Below are positions 1 to 8,458 of a DNA stretch of 11,729 nt, one piece after another (positions within the stretch are counted from its first letter, which is position 1; each line of letters begins with the position of its first letter). The stretch comes from Hepatocystis sp. ex Piliocolobus tephrosceles (taxonomy: Eukaryota; Apicomplexa; Aconoidasida; Haemosporida; Plasmodiidae): the NCBI GenBank assembly GCA_902459845.2, contig CABPSV020000644.1, positions 1 to 11,729 of the forward strand. Direction: 5' to 3'. The notes below the pieces were generated by a model. It was given only the letters and a program-made list of their open reading frames with translations. It had not been told where the DNA came from and ran no database searches. The position numbers were made by a program, and so were the translations under genes.

Positions 1-137
1 GCAAAAGTAGTAAAAACAGCAAAAGTAGTAAAAACAGCAAAAGTAGTAAAAACAGCAAAAGTAGTAAAAACAGCAAAAGTAGTAAAAACAGCAAAGGTAG
101 TAAAAACAGCAAAAGTAGTAAAAACAGCAAAGGTAGT
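1..137 (+). repeat. 18-nt coding tandem repeat (SKSSKN)
   Basis: Seven full 18-nt copies begin at 1, 19, 37, 55, 73, 91 and 109, with a partial eighth from 127. In the gene frame each encodes a permutation of S-K-S-S-K-N. The copies are identical except for A-to-G changes (AAAAGT to AAAGGT, Ser to Gly) in the copies at 91 and 127. The array continues off the left edge. The near-identity suggests recent expansion by slippage or unequal exchange. Confidence 0.95.
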
Positions 138-469
138 ACGGATGGTAAAAAAAAAGAGGAACACTTGTTTAATAATATATGGGAAAATAACGATAACCCT
201 AATTTAGTTGATAAAAAAGAAAATATATTTTTTATGAACGAGTGGGAAAATGATTCAACACAAGTTAAAAATAAAAAAAAAAAAAAAAAAAAAAATTCAA
301 AAAAATATAGAACTGATGACAGTTTCAACGATGTAAAAAATAGTTGGGACAATTTTAGCAAGTCCGACCAGTTTAACAAAATTAATAATTTTAATAATAA
401 AAGAAAAGGAAAGGTAAAATTTGATTTAAATAACAAAGGAGAGCACACTAATTCGATACATGGTGGTAA

Positions 470-502
<33 letters not shown>

Positions 503-3500
503 TAGTAGTAGTAGTAATAGTGGTAGTAGTGGTAATAGTAGTAGTAATAGTAATAGTAGTAATAGTAGTAATAGTAGTAGTAGTAGTAGTAATAGTAGTA
601 GTAGTAGTAGTAGTAGTAATAGTAGTATGGAAACAACCACCAAAAATGATTTTCGAACGAATTCTGATATAATACAAAATAAAAAACAAGAAAAAGATTA
701 TATAGAATTTAATTCGAATAGTATTTTATCAAGTAATTCATCCTTTAGCAGTAATGAACAAACATATAAAAATAATGCTACTATTCCAGCTACTAGAAAA
801 AAAAAAAAAAAAAAAAAAAATGGTACAAGTAAAAGTCATAGTAACAGTAGCTATGATTATAACTCCAAACTAAATAAACAATCTACTCCCTTTTTTTTTA
901 ATTCTCCATTTAGTAATTCTCCATTGGATGGAGATAAAAACGATAATAATTCAGATACTGACAAATTAGAAAAAGAAAAAACGCAATTGGATATAGGTTT
1001 TCCTCAAATGTTTCCTTCTAATAATAAAATAAAAACTGATTTGTCCACTTCTTTTTTTAATTTTCCGGACGATGAAAGTGTTCAAAAAGATAGCAACGTA
1101 AGTGGGAAAGGTAGCAACGGAAGTGGGAGAGATAGTGAGGACAATACATTGTTACGAAATGGTTTTAATAAAAATAATTTTTATTCCAAAACGAATAAGG
1201 ATACAAAGGAAACAGACGAAAAAAAGGAGACAGAGCAGAAAGAAAAGGCAGAAAAGGTAAAAGAGGGAGAAGAGGGAAAAGAGGGAGAAGAGGGAAAAGA
1301 GGGAAAAGAGGGAGAAGAGGGAAAAGAGGGAGAAGAGGGAAAAGAGGGAGAAGAGGGAAAAGAGGGAGAAGAGGGAAAAGAGGGAAAAGAGGGAGAAGAG
1401 GGAAAAGAGGGAAAAGAGGGAAAAGAGGGAAAAGAGGGAGAAGAGGGAAAAGAAGCAGAAGAGGTAGAAGAGGTAGAAGAGGTAGAAGAGGTAGAAGAGG
1501 TAGAAGAGACAAAGGGAACAGAACAAAAAAGACAGACGAAAGAACTAATTACTAATATAGAATTAAAAGAAAAAAAAAAAAATGAATATAATGAAGATCA
1601 AGATCATGAGAAAATGGCCGATGCCATTCTTAAACACATAAAAAAAAAATTAAAAAACGAGATGGGTACAACTTTTATGCAAAGGTGGGGATATAACATT
1701 TTTATGAATTCAAAAAATGAAGATATAAAAAATGAAGATATAAAAAATGAAGATATAGAAGTATCGAAAATTGAAAATATAGAATGTTTAGAATCAGATG
1801 AATTAAAACAAAAATATAAAGAACTATTGGTAAAAAAAAACAAAAACAAAAAAAAGCAAATGTATGATAAAATAAAAAATAAATTAAGAAAAACAAGAAA
1901 ATTGAATCATACAGATAAAAAATTAAATGATTTTATAGAAGAACATAAAAAAATTAATGATTATCATTTTAAAAAGTTTAATAAAGAGATTTCTCAAACT
2001 GATCATACAACCATTGACGGTATACATACAACCATTGATGGTGAAACAAATAGAACTTTGAAGTTTTTATTTGATAATTACAAAAATGAAAGTGATAAAT
2101 CGTCTAGTATTGAAAAAAAAAGTATTATAAGTAATGAGTCAGGTGGTATTAATTCTGTTACTGATTTTGATGAAAATAAAAAGAAGGAATTATTCAAACA
2201 CAAGAAAAAACGGGAACAAGAACATGGACAAAAACATAAAATTAACAAAGCAACAATAAAATTTGATGATAAAGACAAAGATCATGACACATATGAAGAG
2301 CTACATTCAATATACAGTGATTTTACATTTTCTAAAAATAAAAATAAAAAAAATTTAAAACATAATATAAAAAGAGAAGACGAAATAAGTTTATTAAATA
2401 CGTATGATCAAAGTGAGAATACTGATATGAGCAATGAGTTCAGTTATGAACAAAGTAAAGACATACGTCGTAGTTTCCACCAAATTAATGGTAGAAGTAG
2501 TAGAAGTAGTAATAGCAGTAGTAGTAGAAGTAGTAGTAGTAGTAACAATAATGGCAGTAGTAGCAGTAACAATAATGGCAGCAGTAGCAGTGGCGGTAGT
2601 AGCAGTAATGGCAGTAGTAGCAGTAATGGCAGTAGTGGTAGATCCAACAAAAACTCGATAAACACTCACAATGATAAGAACTACAACGATAAGGACTACA
2701 ACGATAAGGACTACAACGATAAGGACTACAACGATAAGAACTACAACGATAAGAACTACAAAAAGTATGTTCAAACAAATGATAAAAAAAAAATGGTAAA
2801 AATGGTAAAAATGGTAAAAACGGTAAAAATGGAAAAAATGGAAAAAATAGCAAAATGCAAACAAAATGGGATGAAAACAATTAAAGAAAGAAAAAAAAAG
2901 AGTAACGCCAAACTAAGTAAACAAGAAATAATACAAAAAGAAATAAATGAAGGAAAACAGTTTTATAAGTTTATATACCCCCTTACTCCTTATGAATTAT
3001 GTGCTATTAATAAATTTTATAATCATGGAATAAAAACAAAACCAACACAAGAAGAGGGAGAAGAAAATTATAACTCTATTCTTTATTTTTCTAAAAAAAC
3101 AACAAATAAATATATGTTAAAAGATAATATAACAACAAATTCTATTAATATAGATTATATACAGTATAAAATAAATATTATGAAGTTATTACTAAAAAAT
3201 AGTTTAAAGTATATATATGAAAAAAAATACATAAAAGCTTTAAAACTATGCATAAAAAATTCTCAGCATATTAACAATTTTATATCTAATTATTGTATTA
3301 TTAAAAATATAACTACATCTAATGGTTTTAACAAAAATAATAATCATAACAACAACGGTAGTAACGGCAATAACGATAGTAATAACGATAGTAATAACGA
3401 TAGTAATAACGGTAGTAATAGTGATAGTAACAAAAATAGAGATAGTAATGATACATATACACACTTAGAAATTTATCTCGCCATAAATAACAAAAAACAA

Positions 3501-4870
3501 ATAAAAATAAACCAATTACAAACAATTTTAAAAAAAAATACTAAACATATTATTATATGTAAAATATTAACATTAATAAATAAATATAAAAATTATAAAT
3601 ATACTGAAAATTCATCCATAATATTAGTTTTATATTTACTGTTATGTAGAATAATACCTAAATGTAAACTATTAAATTGGATAATAATAAAATGTATAAA
3701 ACTTTTATTTTTTAGAGGGTGCTTATATATTGTTACCAAATTATGTAACTTTTTGTTTTTACATTTTCCTAATGAAAAAAATAATAATATAATACATGAA
3801 ATATATAAACTTTCTAAAAATAGTTTCCTTCTATATTCAATAGTTTACAAAAATAATAAATTTTCACTAATAAAAAATCATAATCTAAATTATGATACAT
3901 GTGTAAAACTCTTTTCACCCGAGTGGGGTTATTACATATATGCTACTAGCAATTTTAATATATTTCCTTATGCAATTAAATTTAATGGATTCTTAAAAAA
4001 ACAAACTAATTTTTCTTACATAACAAAAGAGCAACAAACACATAAGTCTTTGCCTGATAATACTTCATTAGCACTTATGGATGTAAATGAAAAAAACCAA
4101 CCAAATAAAGTTGTCCATACTCAAAAGCAACAAACAGAGAATACTTTGATTAATAAATCCATTTTAAATTGTAGTACTACCAAACTAAATGAGAGTTACA
4201 ATAATAATAAAACAAATGAGGAGGACAAACATAGTGAGAAAGATAAACATAGTGGGAAGGACAAACATAGTTGGGAGGACAAACATAGTTGGGAGGACAA
4301 ACATAGTTGGGAGGACAAACATAGTTGGGAGGACAAACATAGTGGGGAGGACAAACAGAATGAGAAAGACAGACATAGTGGGAAGGATGAGAAAAATGGG
4401 AAGGACAAACATAATGAAAAGGGTAAGCTGAATAAAAATAACGACTATAATGACAAATATGAACAGAAAACACCTTTATACAAATACTTACTCGACCACC
4501 AAAAAAAAATTCTACATTATTATATTATGACTGATACTATAAAACGAATCGAGTTTAATCGTGAAAAGGCGAACTATAACTTGGAAACGTTTGTAAAAAT
4601 AGGAAATAGAAAAAAAAAAAATCCACAGGACCAGACAGAAATACAATTATATGAACAAAATGACACATGTTTAAATATAAAAAAATATAATTACAAAAAT
4701 ACGCAACTATTAGGAATATGTCCATATTGTAATAGTACATTAAATAATTTTAGAAACACATGTTTTATATGTCAACAACAGATATATATATGTCACTATT
4801 TATTTATTTGTTGTACATACAAATACCATTGCCAATTGTGTGATGCAATTTACTCCGAAAAGGTAATATA

Positions 4871-4921
<51 letters not shown>

Positions 4922-4984
4922 TTACAATTTTTAAAAAAGAGACTAAGTTAGCCCATATGGATTTACATATATATACATATACAC

Positions 4985-5017
<33 letters not shown>

Positions 5018-5092
5018 TTTTTTTAGTACATGGCAAAGTTCGAAAGGGGATTTACCTGTTTTTATTGTGGCCTATTTTACATAAATAAATAG
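1..5092 (+). CDS. Large low-complexity-rich protein with C-terminal CxxC zinc-binding-like domain (5' partial, two exons visible)
   Basis: I do not recognise this gene. The frame is open from base 3 (first codon AAA) with no start, so the gene begins left of the window; the TTG at 165 is not a start. Exon 1 runs to 4862, the intron is 4863-5026 (phase 0), and exon 2 is 5027-5092, ending in TAG. At least 1,641 residues are visible (residue = nt/3). Residues 1-980 are mostly K/N/S/D/E-rich and repetitive. A better conserved-looking, probably helical region begins near residue 986 and includes a TPR-like stretch around residues 1066-1085 and very hydrophobic helices around 1202-1257, which could be buried helices or membrane segments. 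More repeats follow at 1407-1478. The C-terminus (1573-1634) has four CxxC pairs: C1573/C1576, C1587/C1590, C1610/C1613 and C1631/C1634, as in zinc ribbons or treble clefs. The CxxC spacing loosely recalls the C-termini of some WD-repeat/helical-solenoid trafficking proteins, but the N-terminal half is missing and no family can be assigned. Function unknown. Confidence 0.85.
462..626 (+). repeat. Trinucleotide tract AGT/AAT/GGT encoding Ser/Asn/Gly
   Basis: About 55 codons made almost only of AGT (Ser), AAT (Asn) and GGT (Gly), which differ only at the first two bases. This is a typical in-frame trinucleotide slippage tract that has diverged by point changes. It encodes a disordered linker in gene 1. 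The apparent poly-Val, poly-Thr and poly-Tyr frames on either strand here are shadows. Confidence 0.95.
1263..1508 (+). repeat. Acidic/basic coding repeat: (EGEEGK/EGK)n then (EEV)n
   Basis: From 1263 to 1451 the gene encodes E-G-K and E-G-E triplet units on a 9-nt period (GAGGGA plus AAA or GAA). From 1458 to 1508 it encodes repeated E-E-V (GAA GAG GTA). The result is a highly charged, probably disordered segment of gene 1. At DNA level nearly all of it is purine on the plus strand, with GGG every 9 nt; this is treated as a separate finding. Confidence 0.95.
1716..1760 (+). repeat. 15-nt coding repeat (NEDIK) x3
   Basis: Three copies of AATGAAGATATAAAA at 1716, 1731 and 1746, the last ending in GAA instead of AAA, encode N-E-D-I-K. 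A small recent duplication array inside gene 1. Confidence 0.9.
2490..2645 (+). repeat. Second Ser/Asn/Gly/Arg trinucleotide tract
   Basis: About 50 codons of AGT/AGC, AAT/AAC, GGT/GGC and AGA, encoding S/N/G with a few R. Codons are more mixed than in the tract at 462-626 (AGC and GGC appear), which suggests an older or more diverged expansion. Low-complexity spacer in gene 1. Confidence 0.9.
2670..2759 (+). repeat. 15-nt coding repeat (NDKDY/NDKNY) x6
   Basis: Six consecutive 15-nt units encode N-D-K-[D/N]-Y. Four internal joins are identical at DNA level; variation is confined to the GAC/AAC codon. Followed by a lysine-rich segment. Confidence 0.95.
2793..2855 (+). repeat. 9-nt coding repeat (MVK/MEK) x7
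   Basis: Seven 9-nt units starting at 2793 encode MVK x3, TVK, MEK x2 and IAK. A short basic, probably helical segment just before the conserved helical region of gene 1. Confidence 0.9.
3369..3428 (+). repeat. 12-nt coding repeat (NNDS) x5
   Basis: Five 12-nt units (AATAACGATAGT and variants) encode N-N-D-S, N-N-G-S and N-S-D-S. They sit between two non-repetitive, predicted-helical segments of gene 1, so this is probably an insertion loop in a folded domain. Confidence 0.9.
4221..4436 (+). repeat. 18-nt coding repeat (DKHSWE-type) x12
   Basis: Twelve 18-nt units encode hexapeptides of the form [E/K]-D-K-H-S-[W/G/E]. Units at 4275, 4293 and 4311 are identical (EDKHSW); outer units are diverged (EDKQNE, KDRHSG, KDEKNG, KGKLNK). 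This edge decay with a uniform centre is typical of ongoing homogenisation. The repeat is unusual in carrying tryptophan and histidine at regular six-residue spacing. It lies between the helical region and the C-terminal cysteine domain of gene 1. Confidence 0.95.
4863..5026 (+). other. Intron in gene 1 (phase 0)
   Basis: The donor GTAATA follows the AAG lysine codon ending at 4862. The acceptor is a 24-nt T run (5001-5024) ending in TTTTAG at 5026. Removing these 164 nt joins ...AIYSEK to YMAKFERGF..., which adds the fourth CxxC pair (C1631/C1634) and a proper stop. Without splicing the frame runs into a poly-Phe tail that ends at 4934, which is biologically implausible. The intron holds a 48-nt T run (4873-4920) just after the donor and a short (AT)n stretch. 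Confidence 0.85.
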
Positions 5093-5569
5093 TTGAATAT
5101 ATTATCGATACACATCGTATATAACAACTGACCCTATCCATAATTTGAATTTGATTTATTTTTTCACAATTCGTTGGAATTATTTTGTATGTATACGTTA
5201 TTGTTATACACATTCATGTTGATTTTTCTTACCCTGGCTTTTAAAATATATTTATTGTGATTACCGCTTCTTTTTTTCTTTTTTGTTTTATTTTTTCTTT
5301 TTTGTTTTATTTTTTCTTTTTTTTTTTCTTTTTTTTTTTTTGTTACTATCTAAGCTATTTAATTATATATATATATTCTTTTCATTTTTATTTTTTATTT
5401 TTTGTTATTGTTTATTCTTAAATTAAGTACATTTTTAAATATTATTATTCTTTATATTGTACGTTGTTCATTTTGCTTTATTTTGCTTCATTTTACTTTA
5501 TTTAATTAAGAAAAATTTTAATCAAAATTTTATATATTTTTTTTTTTTTATAAATAAACAAAAAACGAG

Positions 5570-5614
5570 AAACAAGAGCAAGAACCAGAACAAGAACAAG
5601 AACAAGAACAAGAG
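5570..5614. repeat. Hexamer array (AACAAG-like)
   Basis: About seven hexamers of the AACAAG/AGCAAG/AACCAG/AACGAG type, homogeneous in the middle and diverged at the ends. Non-coding, in the 3' flank of gene 1. Confidence 0.85.
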
Positions 5615-5878
5615 TAAACGTGAACAATGTTAAAGAGATAATAAATGGATAAAGCAAAATTCTATGTTTTAATTTAAAATCATATATCTAAACAAATTTT
5701 AAACATAATTCTAAACAAATATGTGTAAGAAAAAAAAAAAAAAAAAAACACCCGCACACAAATAAAAATTAAATATTACAAAAAAAAAAAAAGATAAATT
5801 AAAAAATTTCATTTAATAAAAATAGACTTCTAATAATTTTAATATGAAGTACAAATCATAAAGTGAAAAATAAAGTAG

Positions 5879-5915
<37 letters not shown>

Positions 5916-5963
5916 AACATACTTACAACATAAATACATGCATACACATACACACATACACAG

Positions 5964-6017
5964 TAATTGAAGAAAAATTTTGAAAAAAAAAAATTATACA
6001 TGATTTTTCTTCAATTA
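5964..6017. other. Perfect 15-bp inverted repeat (stem-loop candidate)
   Basis: TAATTGAAGAAAAAT at 5964-5978 is the exact reverse complement of ATTTTTCTTCAATTA at 6003-6017, with a 24-nt spacer. It would fold as a 15-bp hairpin in RNA from either strand. It lies between two convergent genes, where it could mark or shape 3' ends. Function is inferred only. Confidence 0.75.
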
Positions 6018-6240
6018 AGATATACTTATTTTATGTCAAAGAAAAAAAAAAAAAAAGATAAACAGTAAAAATCAAACATATCTACATGTATGTATATATA
6101 TACATATACATTATAAGCTAATAAATAGAACAAAAAAAAAAAAATTATGTAAGCATGTATATAAATTAGAATAAATAGGAGAGAAAAAAGGTTTAAATTG
6201 AAAAATATAATATTCATTTATGTGATCTTATTGATCTTCT

Positions 6241-6283
<43 letters not shown>

Positions 6284-6332
6284 TTAAACAACTTATTTTT
6301 GTCCTATATATATGTATACCAACAAATATTGT

Positions 6333-6363
<31 letters not shown>

Positions 6364-6369
6364 TAACTA

Positions 6370-6466
6370 TTTAGCTATATATTAACACATCTAGCTACAT
6401 AGCTAGCTATTAATTCATCTATCCAACTAGTTAGTTACTTTGCTAGCTATCAATTTATCAGTCTAT
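6370..6466. repeat. Degenerate TAGC/TAGT-rich patch
   Basis: TAGCTA, TAGCTAC, TAGCTAGCTA, TAGTTAG, GCTAGCTA and related words recur, interspersed with ATTAATTCATC-like pieces. It is less AT-extreme than its surroundings and lies about 20 nt beyond the DHHC stop codon, so it probably belongs to that gene's 3' UTR. No function assigned. Confidence 0.5.
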
Positions 6467-6485
6467 ATATATCCTGCAGATATTT

Positions 6486-6770
6486 TTAAACATTATTTTC
6501 ATGAACACTAACTCTCCATCTAACACCATCACCTGCTGGCTTATTTGAAGTGCATTGAAAAGGGCACATCCAACAAAGTATATTGTTACCAAAAACCTAT
6601 TCAATTGTTAATAAAATACATATGTAATATATATATATATATATATGTATATGTATATCCATTTAAAAGCGATTAAAAACATATAATTGTGCATATCAGT
6701 AAAAGCATTAAATTTGAAATGATTACATGCACACATAAAGTACAAACATATATGCACATGCATGTAATTT

Positions 6771-6827
<57 letters not shown>

Positions 6828-7347
6828 GTTTCGCATTATCCTCACAACCTACATTATATATATTATATTCTTGGTTATATACATCCATATTTTCAATAGT
6901 AGTGGAGTTTTTGGAAATTAATTTTAAATGAAATTTAGTAAAAGGTACTAGAGCAAAAATCAAAACAAATGTTAGGAACAAAACAATAGATGCGTATGTA
7001 TATTCAAGAACCACAAACGTTGGTTTCTCATAAAAATTGTCATCCATATAAGCATTATTATTATCAATAAAAATATAGTGAAATGTTTGTACAGCTACAA
7101 CAAATAAACAAATCAAACCATAAAATAATAACTGTATAAAAAACCTTCTATTAAAAAAACCAACACAATTATTTATCCATGGGCAATGGTGATCCATATT
7201 TAAAACACATCGATTACAAGCTGAACAATGATGAGTTCTATCAGGTTTCCATACGTTACATATTTTACAGTACCGTCTTCTTTTCACATCATCACCAACA
7301 TAAAACCCCCAATTCCTTGGTACCTTTCCTGGGTCGGTTGATGCACA

Positions 7348-7380
<33 letters not shown>

Positions 7381-8003
7381 CAACGCATATACACACACAC
7401 ACATACATACATACATACACATATATATACGTATGAGTTTATATACATTAAATTCGTTCTTAAATATATTTAATCATTTATACATATACATATGTGTACA
7501 CGCACACAATTGCATACCCGCATATGTATATGCATGTATATATATTTATCTATAAATAATAAGTATGTATAAGTATGTATATATATTTTTTTTTTTTTTA
7601 CTTTTATAAAACTTAGTAAAAACAAAAAAAAAAAGACATGAAACACAATGGCTATTGTCAAAGTGCCATTTCTATATGGATTAAACCAAGACCTTAAAAC
7701 TACCCCCGTATATCCAATATAGATAAATGCTAAAAAAAAAAAAAAAAAAAAAAAAAAACAACAACAACATATATGCATATATATATATAATCATACTACT
7801 AGAAAAAAAAAAAAAATATCATTTTTGTATTCATTTTCACATCCATATTTATATCAATTTTATTTTACATTGCACATTATATTCCCTTTTTGTAGATTTT
7901 TAATACTTTTACCTAATATAAAAAATACAATAAATATAAAAAAAGAGCCACCACTTTTTTTTTCTTTTTGTCCTGGTGAAATCTGCATATATTTAGGTCT
8001 CAT
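6486..8003 (-). CDS. DHHC-type protein S-palmitoyltransferase (4 exons, complete)
   Basis: This gene encodes a membrane enzyme that transfers palmitate to cysteines of target proteins via an acyl-enzyme on the DHHC cysteine. Exons on the minus strand are 8003-7913, 7729-7602, 7347-6826 and 6596-6486 (stop TAA), giving 283 residues. The start ATG at 8003 has an in-frame TAA two codons upstream. Visible landmarks: TM1 (about 20-42), TM2 (about 53-72), TDPG motif (77-80), cysteine-rich domain with C100/C103, H113, C114, C117, C120, D125-H126-H127-C128 (C128 catalytic) and C134, TM3 (about 143-167), TM4 (about 186-209), TTIE at 222-225 (the family TTxE motif), and a C-terminal PaCCT-like segment starting VFGNN (248-252). 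All core residues are present and the length suits a minimal four-TM DHHC enzyme. The C-terminal tail has extra cysteines C255, C258 and C262. Which Plasmodium DHHC paralogue this is cannot be settled here. It is convergent with gene 1 and tandem with the gene at the right edge. Confidence 0.95.
6597..6825 (-). other. DHHC gene intron 3 (phase 0)
   Basis: On the minus strand the donor is CAA|GTAAAA at 6825, followed directly by a 51-nt A run (plus-strand T run 6773-6823). The acceptor is AATAG ending at 6597. Splicing joins DNAKQ to VFGNN and supplies the conserved C-terminal segment. Without it the frame becomes poly-lysine. It contains an (AT)n stretch near the acceptor and the 10-bp palindrome ACATGCATGT at 6756-6765. 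Confidence 0.88.
7348..7601 (-). other. DHHC gene intron 2 (phase 0)
   Basis: On the minus strand the donor is AAAA|GTAAAAA at 7601 and the acceptor is a 30-nt T run plus AG ending at 7348. Splicing joins SFIK to CASTDPG, restoring the TDPG motif that precedes the cysteine-rich domain. The intron carries (CA)n/(CATA)n repeats near 7391-7420 and the palindrome GTGTACAC at 7494-7501. Confidence 0.9.
7730..7912 (-). other. DHHC gene intron 1 (phase 1)
   Basis: On the minus strand the donor is G|GTAAAAG at 7912 and the acceptor is a 27-nt T run followed by AG ending at 7730. It splits an alanine codon (G|CA, residue 31) inside TM1, and splicing gives a continuous hydrophobic helix. The unspliced frame (poly-Phe, CCCC) is not protein. 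Confidence 0.88.
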
Positions 8004-8321
8004 TTTTTATTTTTTATCCTTTTTTTATTTTTTATCCTTTTTTTTTTTTTTATTCCTTCTGTTTTATTTCCTTTTTTTTTTCTTAATTTTTAATAATTTA
8101 AACGTATATATGAGCCTTCAATTGTGTACCAATTATATAATATATATATATATATATATAAATATATTTAACTTTTTTATTTTTTTTTTTATTTTTTTTA
8201 TGTGTAGATATAATTTTCACACTATTCTCCTCATTGATGTTGATTTTTTTTTTTTTTTTTTTAAATGATTTTTTTTTTCATTTGTAATAAGATCTGATTT
8301 ACACATACATATACAATATAC

Positions 8322-8322
<1 letters not shown>

Positions 8323-8354
<32 letters not shown>
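8323..8354. repeat. Compound microsatellite (AT)n(AG)7
   Basis: An (AT)n run passes directly into AGAGAGAGAGAGAG. The GA dinucleotide part is unusual among the otherwise pure AT microsatellites of the window. It lies about 320 nt upstream of the DHHC start codon. Confidence 0.9.
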
Positions 8355-8426
8355 TGATATATAAATATGTTCATATATATTTTAAGTTTTTAGTTTTTTG
8401 TTATGTGATCATATACATCTTTCTAC

Positions 8427-8458
<32 letters not shown>

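Larger units (their letters stand above)
5093..6485. other. Convergent intergenic region (shared 3' flank), no gene seen
   Basis: This 1.39-kb stretch separates the stop codons of gene 1 (plus) and the DHHC gene (minus), so it must hold both 3' UTRs and their cleavage sites. It contains T-rich blocks (a TTTTGTTTTATTTTTTC-like repeat at 5268-5342), a hexamer array near 5570-5614, an (AT)n run at 5883-5913, a 38-nt T run at 6243-6280, an A run at 6334-6358, a perfect 15-bp inverted repeat around 5964-6017, and a TAGC/TAGT-rich patch at 6370-6466. No convincing reading frame is seen on either strand. Confidence 0.7.

Noticed and set aside
165..167. Possible TTG start for gene 1
   Set aside because: The frame is open back to base 3 through the SKSSKN repeats, and nuclear Plasmodium genes start with ATG; the true start is upstream of the window.
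426..1526. Antisense and frame-shifted poly-Thr, poly-Val, poly-Tyr, Phe-Ser-Leu and Leu-Pro reading frames
   Set aside because: Shadows of the AGT/AAT/GGT and purine repeats of gene 1; stop-free only because the repeat unit lacks stops.
4863..4934. Poly-Phe C-terminus for gene 1
   Set aside because: It begins exactly at a GTAATA donor and is intron sequence; splicing to 5027 gives a sensible CxxC-containing end.
4719..5092. Assignment of gene 1 to an intraflagellar-transport WD protein because of the C-terminal CxxC spacing
   Set aside because: The likeness is only in spacing, the N-terminal region is not visible, and Plasmodium is known to lack conventional intraflagellar transport.
5883..5913. 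Origin, cruciform or other special role for individual (AT)n runs
   Set aside because: Such runs are common throughout Plasmodium intergenic DNA; nothing here distinguishes one as functional.
6673..7287. Single-exon DHHC protein starting at GTG 7287 and ending in poly-Lys
   Set aside because: The GTG is an internal valine codon; the TDPG motif, two N-terminal membrane helices and PaCCT segment lie in other exons, and the poly-Lys is intron 3.
7825..8268. Plus-strand 147-codon Phe/Leu-rich frame
   Set aside because: Produced by T-rich DNA overlapping antisense to DHHC exon 1 and its 5' flank; no motif or coding-like composition.
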